NCBI RefSeq assembly: GCF_021606685.1
Contig: NZ_WKCB01000005.1
Location: 62,001-126,000 of the forward strand
Origin: Pseudomonas syringae
Lineage (GTDB): Bacteria > Pseudomonadota > Gammaproteobacteria > Pseudomonadales > Pseudomonadaceae
Direction: 5' to 3'
DNA length: 64,000 bases
Translations under genes and position numbers: made by a program
The notes under the pieces: model-generated
Told to the model about the DNA's origin: nothing
What the model saw: only the letters and a program-made list of their open reading frames with translations
The model's database searches: none
Shown: positions 57,963 to 64,000 of the stretch, in pieces
How the letters are laid out: every line of letters begins with the position of its first letter
How positions within the stretch are numbered: position 1 is the first letter of the stretch

Positions 57963-59237
57963 TTACAGCAACGGCTCATCCGGCTTCTTGTTCTTCCAGC
58001 CATCATTGCCCGGCAGCAGCAGGTTCAAACCAATCGCCACCACCGCGCACAGGGCGATGCCCTTGAGGCCGAAGTCATCCGGGCCGGTGCCGGTACCCAC
58101 CAGCACACCGCCAATCCCGAACACCAGGGTCACCGACACAATCACCAGATTGCGCGCCTCACCGAGGTCGATCTTGTGGCGGATCAACGTGTTCATGCCG
58201 ACGGCCGCAATCGAGCCGAACAGCAGGCACAGAATCCCGCCCATCACCGGCACTGGAATGCTTTGCAGCAGGGCGCCGAACTTGCCGATAAACGCCAGGC
58301 TGATGGCGAATACCGCCGCCCAGGTCATGATTTTCGGGTTGTAGTTCTTGGTCAGCATCACTGCGCCGGTCACTTCGGCGTAGGTGGTGTTCGGCGGGCC
58401 GCCAAACAGGCCAGCTGCCGTGGTGGCGATGCCGTCACCCAGCAACGTGCGGTGCAGGCCCGGCTTCTTGAGGTAGTCGCGACCGGTCACGCTGCCCACC
58501 GCAATTACCCCGCCGATATGTTCGATCGCCGGGGCCAGGGCCACCGGTACGATAAACAGGATCGCCTGCCAGTTGAATTCCGGCGCGGTGAAGTGGGGCA
58601 GGGCGAACCACGGCGCAGCGGCGATCTTCGCCGTGTCGACCACGCCAAAGTAGAACGACATGGCAAAGCCCACCAGCACGCCGGAGATGATCGGCACCAG
58701 GCGGAAAATGCCCTTGCCGAACACCGCCACGATCAACGTGGTCAGCAGCGCCGGCATCGAGATCAGCATCGCCGTCTGGTAATGGATCAGCTCGGCACCG
58801 TCGCCGGACTTGCCCATCGCCATGTTGGCGGCAATGGGCGCCATGGCCAGGCCGATGGAGATGATCACCGGCCCGATCACCACCGGCGGCAGCAGTCGGT
58901 CGATAAAACCGGTGCCTTTGATCTTCACGGCCAGGCCCAGGAAGGTATAGACGAAACCGGCCGCCATCACCCCGCCCATGGTCGCCGCGAGGCCGAACTG
59001 GCCCTTGGCGAGGATGATCGGGGTAATGAAGGCGAAGCTCGAGGCCAGGAACACCGGCACCTGCCGCCCTGTCACCACTTGGAACAGCAGCGTGCCCAAA
59101 CCGGCGGTAAACAGTGCAACGTTTGGATCAAGACCTGTGATCAGCGGCATCAACACCAGCGCGCCAAATGCCACGAAGAGCATTTGTGCGCCAGACAGGA
59201 TCTGGCGCCAAAGCGGGTCGTTGAATTCATCCTGCAT
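57963..59237 (-). CDS. uraA: Uracil permease (NCS2 family)
   Basis: The 424-residue NCS2 transporter has about 14 hydrophobic segments. The substrate-binding motif appears near IEHIGGVIAVGSVTGRDYLKKPGLHRTLLGDGIATTAAGLFGG with the conserved acidic residues. It imports uracil by proton symport. It starts two bases after the upp stop, so uptake and salvage are cotranscribed. Confidence 0.95.
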   Translation of the reverse strand: MQDEFNDPLWRQILSGAQMLFVAFGALVLMPLITGLDPNVALFTAGLGTLLFQVVTGRQVPVFLASSFAFITPIILAKGQFGLAATMGGVMAAGFVYTFLGLAVKIKGTGFIDRLLPPVVIGPVIISIGLAMAPIAANMAMGKSGDGAELIHYQTAMLISMPALLTTLIVAVFGKGIFRLVPIISGVLVGFAMSFYFGVVDTAKIAAAPWFALPHFTAPEFNWQAILFIVPVALAPAIEHIGGVIAVGSVTGRDYLKKPGLHRTLLGDGIATTAAGLFGGPPNTTYAEVTGAVMLTKNYNPKIMTWAAVFAISLAFIGKFGALLQSIPVPVMGGILCLLFGSIAAVGMNTLIRHKIDLGEARNLVIVSVTLVFGIGGVLVGTGTGPDDFGLKGIALCAVVAIGLNLLLPGNDGWKNKKPDEPLL

Positions 59238-59239
59238 GC

Positions 59240-59878
59240 TTACGCGTCCTTCTGCTTGGTGCCGAAGATCTTGTCACCGGCATCGCCCAGGCCTGGGATG
59301 ATGTAACCGTGTTCGTTCAGGCGCTCGTCGATGGAGGCGGTGTAGATCTGCACGTCCGGGTGGGCTTTTTCGACGGCGGCGATGCCTTCGGGCGCGGCCA
59401 CCAGCACCATGGCGCGGATGTCCTTGCAACCGGCTTTCTTGAGCAGGTCGATGGTGGCGACCATGGAACTGCCGGTGGCGAGCATCGGGTCGATGATCAT
59501 GGCCAGGCGCTCGTCGATTTCCGGGACGAGTTTTTCCAGGTAGGTGTGGGCCTGCAACGTTTCTTCATTGCGGGCCACGCCCACGGCGCTGACCTTGGCG
59601 CCCGGAATCAGGCTGAGGACGCCTTCGAGCATGCCGATACCGGCGCGCAGGATCGGCACCACGGTGATTTTCTTACCGGCGATTTTTTCCACCTGGACGG
59701 GACCGGCCCAACCGGGGATCTCGTAGTTTTCCAGCGGCAAATCTTTGGTGGCTTCGTAAGTGAGCAGCGCTCCGACTTCCTGAGCAAGCTCACGGAAATT
59801 CTTCGTGCTGATGTCGGCGCGGCGCATAAGGCCGAGTTTGTGTCGGATCAGCGGGTGGCGGATCTCGCGAGTGGGCAT
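59240..59878 (-). CDS. upp: Uracil phosphoribosyltransferase
   Basis: The 212-residue enzyme has the PRPP site [17 protein letters not shown] and the uracil-binding C-terminus [13 protein letters not shown]. It converts uracil and PRPP to UMP. ATG 59878 ([10 protein letters not shown]) has GGAG upstream; an earlier in-frame ATG at 59902 is less likely. Confidence 0.96.
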   Translation of the reverse strand: MPTREIRHPLIRHKLGLMRRADISTKNFRELAQEVGALLTYEATKDLPLENYEIPGWAGPVQVEKIAGKKITVVPILRAGIGMLEGVLSLIPGAKVSAVGVARNEETLQAHTYLEKLVPEIDERLAMIIDPMLATGSSMVATIDLLKKAGCKDIRAMVLVAAPEGIAAVEKAHPDVQIYTASIDERLNEHGYIIPGLGDAGDKIFGTKQKDA

Positions 59879-60042
59879 GGGAAAGGCTCCGGCGGCGGGC
59901 AAAAAAACCGGCCTAGATTAATCTATCCGAGGGTGTTGTCCTATAGACATCTAGTACGTTAGTCCATTAAGGCTTGCTCGGAGCGCATGAGAAGCGTACC
60001 TTCGCCCGCTTTTCTTGCCACAGCACCCCCTTGGAGAGCGCT

Positions 60043-60600
60043 ATGTCCGCTGATCTCGAGCATATCCGTCAAATCATGCGCGAGGCTGACTGCCTGTACA
60101 CCGAAGCGCAAGTCGAAGAAGCGATCGCCAAGGTTGGCGCACACATCACCCGCGAAATGGCCGACACCAACCCGGTGGTTTTCTGCGTGATGAACGGTGG
60201 TCTGATTTTCGCCGGCAAATTGCTGACGCATCTGCAATTCCCGTTGGAAGCGTCCTACCTGCACGCCACCCGTTATCGCAACGAAACCACCGGCGGCGAT
60301 CTGTTCTGGAAGGCCAAGCCGGAAGTCTCGTTCATTGACCGTGACGTGCTGATCATCGACGACATCCTCGATGAAGGTCATACCCTGGGTGCAATCATCG
60401 ACTTCTGCAAACACGCCGGCGCGCGCAACGTGCACACCGCCGTGCTGATCGACAAAGACCACGACCGCAAGGCCCGTCCGGACCTCAAAGCCGATTACGT
60501 TGGCCTGCCGTGCATCGACCGCTATATCTTCGGTTATGGCATGGATTACAAAGGTTACTGGCGCAACGCCAATGGGATCTTCGCCGTCAAAGGCATGTGA
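60043..60600 (+). CDS. hpt: Hypoxanthine-guanine phosphoribosyltransferase
   Basis: The 185-residue purine salvage enzyme has the PRPP loop DVLIIDDILDEGHTLGA and C-terminal residues IDRYIFGYGMDYKGYWRN. It is divergent from upp across about 165 nt, so purine and pyrimidine salvage genes share an intergenic region. ATG 60043 has a GGAGAG upstream. Confidence 0.92.
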   Translation: MSADLEHIRQIMREADCLYTEAQVEEAIAKVGAHITREMADTNPVVFCVMNGGLIFAGKLLTHLQFPLEASYLHATRYRNETTGGDLFWKAKPEVSFIDRDVLIIDDILDEGHTLGAIIDFCKHAGARNVHTAVLIDKDHDRKARPDLKADYVGLPCIDRYIFGYGMDYKGYWRNANGIFAVKGM

Positions 60601-60660
60601 TCCCGGCCCGGCGCAGGGTTGTCATGCTATCGTGCTTGGCCCCTGCGTCTGGAGCTGTTC

Positions 60661-61140
60661 ATGAGCCTGTTGATTCGCACGTGCGCCGCCCTGGCGCTGA
60701 CCCTCAGCCTGCCGCTGGCAGCTGCCCCCTTGCACAGCCAGTTCCTGCCGCCGGATGACCTGACCCTGCGCGCCGAAACCCCCGACCAGCAGCAATTGCT
60801 GCAAGTCACCGAGTACGCGGTAGTGGTGGGTAACCAGCGCCAATCCAACCAGCAGCCGATCCCGGTGACCTCGCCGTTGATGATCCGCCTCAAGGGCAAG
60901 CCCTTGAACAAAGGCGCAAGCATTGCCCAGGTGGTGCTCAATTTCGATGCCGAAAGCAAAAGCCTGAAAAAGCCGGTATTCGACGACAACAGCAAAACCC
61001 TGACCTTGTCCTACCCGATGACGCAGTACCGCGTGATCGTCGACCTGCTGCGCAACGACACGGTGTACGTGCAGTTCCTCAGTTATGCCAACGGGCATAT
61101 CTGGGCAGACCTGCACACCGGCGCTGTGCGTACAAAATAG
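60661..61140 (+). CDS. Conserved periplasmic protein of unknown function
   Basis: The 159-residue product has a clear signal peptide (SLLIRTCAALALTLSLPLAA, cleavage near AAA-PL) and no membrane anchor after it. The mature part is predicted mostly beta (LLQVTEYAVVVGNQRQSNQQ, VQFLSYANGHIWADLHTG). I do not recognise the family. GGAG lies eight bases before ATG 60661, preferred over a frame from 60619. It follows hpt by 60 nt and may be cotranscribed. A REPIN lies downstream. Confidence 0.75.
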   Translation: MSLLIRTCAALALTLSLPLAAAPLHSQFLPPDDLTLRAETPDQQQLLQVTEYAVVVGNQRQSNQQPIPVTSPLMIRLKGKPLNKGASIAQVVLNFDAESKSLKKPVFDDNSKTLTLSYPMTQYRVIVDLLRNDTVYVQFLSYANGHIWADLHTGAVRTK

Positions 61141-61159
61141 CCACAACACTCAAGATCAA

Positions 61160-61252
61160 AATGTGGGAGGGGGCTTGCCCCCGATAGCGGTATGTCAGCA
61201 ATACATTAGCTGGCTGATACACCGCAATCGGGGGCAAGCCCCCTCCCACATT
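61160..61252. repeat. REPIN (GGGGGCTTGCCCCC type)
   Basis: AATGTGGGAGGGGGCTTGCC and its complement form the arms; inner TGTCAGC/GCTGATA pairing joins them into one hairpin. It lies between two plus-strand genes. Confidence 0.88.
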
Positions 61253-61332
61253 GGATCTCCGGTGCTTTCGAAGCTTGCACGCCGCAGGTAGACTTCAACC
61301 CCCGTGTAAATGTCTGCAGGCTGGAGTCGGTA

Positions 61333-61620
61333 ATGCGTAAAGATAAGAAACAGGTGATTGGTGACGAGATCGGCGACGATCAGATCAAGTTGTTCCTGGA
61401 CTTTGAGCCGGTCGACGCAACCTCACCGTCTCTGCACAAACTGATCAAGGCCTACCGTGGCCTGCGTATCGACGACTTCGAGCGCTTCCTGGGCTTTTTC
61501 AAGGAAGCCGGCCTGGACCTGGATGGCAAGGACGAGCATGGCCAGACCTTCGTCGAGCTGATCAAGGACCAGCGCAATGCCGATGAGTACATCGAGTTGA
61601 TCAAAAACGCCCGCGGCTGA
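61333..61620 (+). CDS. PA4642-family conserved protein
   Basis: The 95-residue acidic cytosolic protein (MRKDKKQVIGDEIGDDQIKL...) corresponds to a conserved Pseudomonas family named after the P. aeruginosa locus PA4642, found next to mqo. The C-terminal GLDLDGKDEHGQTFVELIKD looks like one ankyrin-type repeat. Function is unknown. It is convergent with mqo, with a shared bidirectional terminator. Confidence 0.8.
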   Translation: MRKDKKQVIGDEIGDDQIKLFLDFEPVDATSPSLHKLIKAYRGLRIDDFERFLGFFKEAGLDLDGKDEHGQTFVELIKDQRNADEYIELIKNARG

Positions 61621-61633
61621 TTGCCCGAGGCAT

Positions 61634-61676
61634 AAAAAAACGCCCCGTTCTCATCACGAGAACGGGGCGTTTTTTA
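61634..61676. terminator. Bidirectional terminator
   Basis: AAAAAAA, CGCCCCGTTCTC-atcac-GAGAACGGGGCG, TTTTTTA. The 12-bp perfect stem serves both the PA4642-family gene (plus) and mqo (minus), which ends 14 nt away. Confidence 0.95.
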
Positions 61677-61689
61677 TCGCGTCACGACC

Positions 61690-63198
61690 TCAAGCGTAGC
61701 TCTCGGTCTCGGCGGCAGGTTCAACCAGCTCGAGGCTGATGTTGTTCTGCGCGTTGATCTTGCGGTACAGCTCGGCATCCGTCTCCAGGACCTTTTCCCG
61801 CGCCGGGAAGATCTCGTGCAGCTTGGTCGCCCACTCGCCTGCAGCCTTCTCGGGGAAGCAACGCTCGATCAGTTCGAGCATGATCGAAACAGTCACCGAA
61901 GCACCCGGAGACGCACCCAGCAGCGCCGCCAGCGAACCGTCCTTGGCCGCGACCAGCTCGGTACCAAATTGCAGCACGCCGCCTTTTTTCGGGTCTTTCT
62001 TGATGATCTGCACCCGTTGGCCGGCCACTTCCAGGCGCCAGTCTTCGGCTTTCGCTTCAGGGTAGAAGCGGCGCAGGGACTCCAAGCGCTGTTCCATCGA
62101 TTGGCGCACTTCGCTGACCAGGTACTTGGTCAGGTCCATGTTGTCGCGGGCCACGGCCAGCATCGGGCCGATGTTGCCGGCGCGAATCGACAGCGGCAGG
62201 TCCAGGAACGAGCCGTACTTGAGGAACTTGGTGGTGAAGCCTGCGTATGGCCCGAACAGCAGCGATTTCTTGCCATCGACCACGCGGGTGTCCAGGTGCG
62301 GCACGGACATCGGTGGCGAGCCCACGGCAGCCTGGCTGTAGACCTTGGCCTGGTGGTGCTTGACCACGTCCGGGTTGTCGCAGCGCAGCCACTGGCCACT
62401 GACCGGGAAGCCGCCAAAGCCTTTGCTTTCTTCGATGCCCGAAGCCTGCAGCAGCGGCAGGGCTGCGCCACCGGCGCCGAGGAACACGAACTTGGCGTCC
62501 ACTTCGCGGGTATTGCCGCTATTGACGTCCTTGATGCTCACGGTCCAGCCCGCGCCGTTGCGCTTGAGGCCGGTGACGCGCTTGTGGTACTTGACCTGCG
62601 CGTCCGGCGAGCTGATCAGGTGACCGAGCAACTGGTTGGTCAGTGCGCCGAAGTTGACGTCGGTGCCGTTCATCACGCGGGTGGCGGCGATTTTTTCGTC
62701 GAGCGGGCGGCCCGGCATCATCAGCGGCATCCACTCGGCCATCTCATTACGGTCTTCGGTGTAGTGCATGTCCGAAAACGCGTGGTGCCGGCTGAGGGAT
62801 TCAAAGCGCTTCTTGAGGAAGTCCACGCCTTTCTCGCCCTGCACGAAGCTCAGGTGCGGCACCGGGCTGATAAAGGACTTGGACGAGCCAAAGGTGCCTT
62901 TTTTGGTCAGGTACGCCCAGAACTGCTTCGACACCTCGAACTGGGTGTTGATGTGCACGGCTTTTTTGATGTCGATGGAGCCATCGGCCGCCTGCGGGGT
63001 GTAGTTCAGCTCACACAGCCCGGCGTGACCGGTACCGGCGTTGTTCCACGGGTTGGAACTTTCCGCGGCACCCGAGTCCATCAGCTCAACGACTTCCAGC
63101 TTGAGGCCGGGGTCGAGCTCTTTGAGCAGCACGGCCAGGGTGGCACTCATGATGCCGGCCCCTACCAGAACTACGTCGACTGCTTCGTTATGCGCCAT
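61690..63198 (-). CDS. mqo: Malate:quinone oxidoreductase
   Basis: The 502-residue membrane-peripheral flavoprotein has the FAD dinucleotide fold [20 protein letters not shown] at the N-terminus and the Mqo signature [20 protein letters not shown]. It oxidises malate to oxaloacetate with quinone as acceptor, the main malate-oxidising route in pseudomonads. ATG 63198 has GGAG eight bases upstream and directly follows the TAA of a small upstream open frame. Confidence 0.96.
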   Translation of the reverse strand: MAHNEAVDVVLVGAGIMSATLAVLLKELDPGLKLEVVELMDSGAAESSNPWNNAGTGHAGLCELNYTPQAADGSIDIKKAVHINTQFEVSKQFWAYLTKKGTFGSSKSFISPVPHLSFVQGEKGVDFLKKRFESLSRHHAFSDMHYTEDRNEMAEWMPLMMPGRPLDEKIAATRVMNGTDVNFGALTNQLLGHLISSPDAQVKYHKRVTGLKRNGAGWTVSIKDVNSGNTREVDAKFVFLGAGGAALPLLQASGIEESKGFGGFPVSGQWLRCDNPDVVKHHQAKVYSQAAVGSPPMSVPHLDTRVVDGKKSLLFGPYAGFTTKFLKYGSFLDLPLSIRAGNIGPMLAVARDNMDLTKYLVSEVRQSMEQRLESLRRFYPEAKAEDWRLEVAGQRVQIIKKDPKKGGVLQFGTELVAAKDGSLAALLGASPGASVTVSIMLELIERCFPEKAAGEWATKLHEIFPAREKVLETDAELYRKINAQNNISLELVEPAAETESYA

Positions 63199-63375
63199 TT
63201 AACGCGTCTCCAAAATCTGCAGCACCAAATTGACGGCATGGCTGCCAGGAGTGACGGGGCGTTTCACGTGTTGCCCCAGGTTACCCATGGCCAGGATCGC
63301 CATGTCCGATTCGCAATTCTTTGCAACTTCAGCGCACGCTTCCTGCCGGGCTAATCTGCCTATGAACGCATTCAT
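63199..63375 (-). CDS. Possible small ORF abutting mqo (uncertain)
   Basis: A 58-codon frame (MNAFIGRLARQEACAEVAKN...) ends with TAA immediately before the mqo ATG, and the mqo ribosome site lies inside it. An AGG-type site sits at fair distance upstream of its ATG. It has no recognisable domain. The tight junction suggests a translated leader or coupling ORF, but it may equally be chance in mqo leader DNA. Confidence 0.25.
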   Translation of the reverse strand: MNAFIGRLARQEACAEVAKNCESDMAILAMGNLGQHVKRPVTPGSHAVNLVLQILETR

Positions 63376-63926
63376 GGGCGCCTGTGGCAATTCGACTTAT
63401 GGTCAAAGCGTGCGATTCGTGCAACCAATCCGTAGCGGACAGGCTCAAGCTCCGGTTTTCAAGGCGTGCTCGGTCCTGTGTGGTTGGGCTGTTCCAGACG
63501 CTGATGGTGCTTGTACAAACGCCAAACTATTCATTTGCTCGCCACACTCTTGTGAAGTTGTGAAAACCCGTTTTTTCACGCTCTTTTGAAGACGTGAACC
63601 TCAAAAAAGGGCTGCCCCAGCCTGGCACCTGGCCCGGAAAACCTTGCCGACACGCGGCAAAAACGGGCAAACAACTCAAGTGGCCGAGCGCAATGGCAGC
63701 TCTGGCAGATTCGGTAAAGGCGGGTGGTTTGCAAAGAAAACAGCAAGCGCGCCAGCTTCACTCGATCTGTGTGGGCGGCTCTCTGTGGGCGATTCTTGGA
63801 GGTTAATACCGAGGCATTAACGATGCTGCGAGGCCCGATCAGGAGACGTCCTTATAATCGGGGGGAGATTGTAGCGAAGAACGTCAGGGAAATGGGCGTG
63901 TTTTATGACTTTTATTAGGCGTTCGG
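63376..63926. other. Gene-free stretch upstream of mqo
   Basis: About 550 nt in which I see no convincing gene. It holds a 7-bp AT-rich hairpin GTGAAAA/TTTTCAC at about 63560-63579 and a TATAAT at 63853-63858 on the plus strand without a good -35. The mqo promoter (minus strand) is expected within it. Confidence 0.4.
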
Positions 63927-64000
63927 TCAGGCGGCCAACGCCTGCTGCCGTGGCGACTGCGCGCGGCGTGCGCTTACCCGGGCGTGAGACGGCAGCGGGC
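63927..64000 (-). CDS. Possible 3' end of a minus-strand gene (partial, uncertain)
   Basis: On the minus strand the frame from the window edge reads ...SHARVSARRAQSPRQQALAA and stops at 63927-63929. The basic, Gln/Ala-rich tail would suit a disordered C-terminus. The competing plus-strand reading, ATG 63905 to the edge (MTFIRRSVRRPTPAAVATAR), is also open. Neither has enough sequence for a family call. Confidence 0.3.
   Translation of the reverse strand, partial: PLPSHARVSARRAQSPRQQALAA

Noticed and set aside
57861..59306. 481-codon plus-strand frame over uraA
   Set aside because: Gln/His/Arg-rich mirror of a membrane protein gene, and it begins inside a REPIN.
61816..63354. 512-codon plus-strand frame over mqo
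   Set aside because: Antisense shadow; mqo on the opposite strand has all family signatures.
63557..63580. GTGAAAA/TTTTCAC hairpin as a terminator
   Set aside because: Short AT-rich stem; no supported gene ends nearby, so no assignment can be made.

Overview
The window is a chromosomal segment of a fluorescent Pseudomonas, most likely of the P. fluorescens group. Three things support this. The housekeeping blocks follow Pseudomonas gene order (trpS-zapE, rplM-rpsI-petABC-sspAB, gatCAB/mreBCD, fagA-fumC-orfX-sodA, npr-rapZ-ptsN-hpf-rpoN-lptBAC-kdsCD, mlaFEDCB-ibaG-murA-hisGDC, uraA-upp-hpt...mqo). Intergenic gaps carry many REP doublets (REPINs) with GGGGGCTTGCCCCC or GCGGGCTTGCCCGC cores. 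Coding density and GC are high, with AAGGAG-type ribosome binding sites. I saw no rRNA, tRNA, insertion sequence, prophage or CRISPR array.

Layout. 1-5.3 kb: end of trpS, zapE, then a GlxA-type regulator, an acyl-CoA dehydrogenase and a Tas-like aldo/keto reductase. 5.5-10.5 kb: ribosomal proteins L13/S9, the cytochrome bc1 complex, and SspA/SspB. 10.6-21.7 kb is the accessory part: a FadR-type regulator, a phospholipase C-like protein under a perfect LexA box, a galactarate-to-2-oxoglutarate pathway (kdgD, semialdehyde dehydrogenase, MFS transporter, garD), an AEC transporter, a carboxymuconolactone decarboxylase-like protein, a Ca2+/Na+ antiporter and a short RlpA-like lipoprotein. 21.8-25.1 kb: gatCAB, divergent from mreBCD. 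25.2-38.5 kb: mreBCD, maf, rng, yhdP, nitrilase, tldD, darP, pmbA. 38.6-42.4 kb: the Fur-linked iron-sparing operon fagA-fumC-orfX-sodA, followed by a ZIP transporter. 42.4-49.5 kb (minus strand): nitrogen PTS, RapZ, HPF, RpoN, LPS transport and Kdo synthesis. 49.7-57.8 kb: Mla lipid transport, IbaG, MurA and early histidine biosynthesis. 57.9-64 kb: uracil uptake and salvage, hpt, two conserved unknowns, mqo and a right edge without a confident gene.

Much of the window concerns the cell envelope: shape (MreBCD), outer-membrane lipid asymmetry (Mla, YhdP), LPS (Kdo, Lpt), peptidoglycan (MurA) and the RpoN/PTS-Ntr control genes. The galactarate block is a self-contained catabolic unit; its regulator gene and kdgD share an operator-like sequence.

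The most unusual observations are: (i) a perfect SOS box upstream of a signal-peptide-less phospholipase C-like gene; (ii) two genes (mreC and the antiporter) that lack ATG/GTG/TTG at the start indicated by homology and appear to use ATT; (iii) three long REPINs whose two inner hairpins differ in sequence but each stay self-complementary; (iv) terminator-like hairpins 18-28 nt upstream of start codons inside three same-strand gene pairs.
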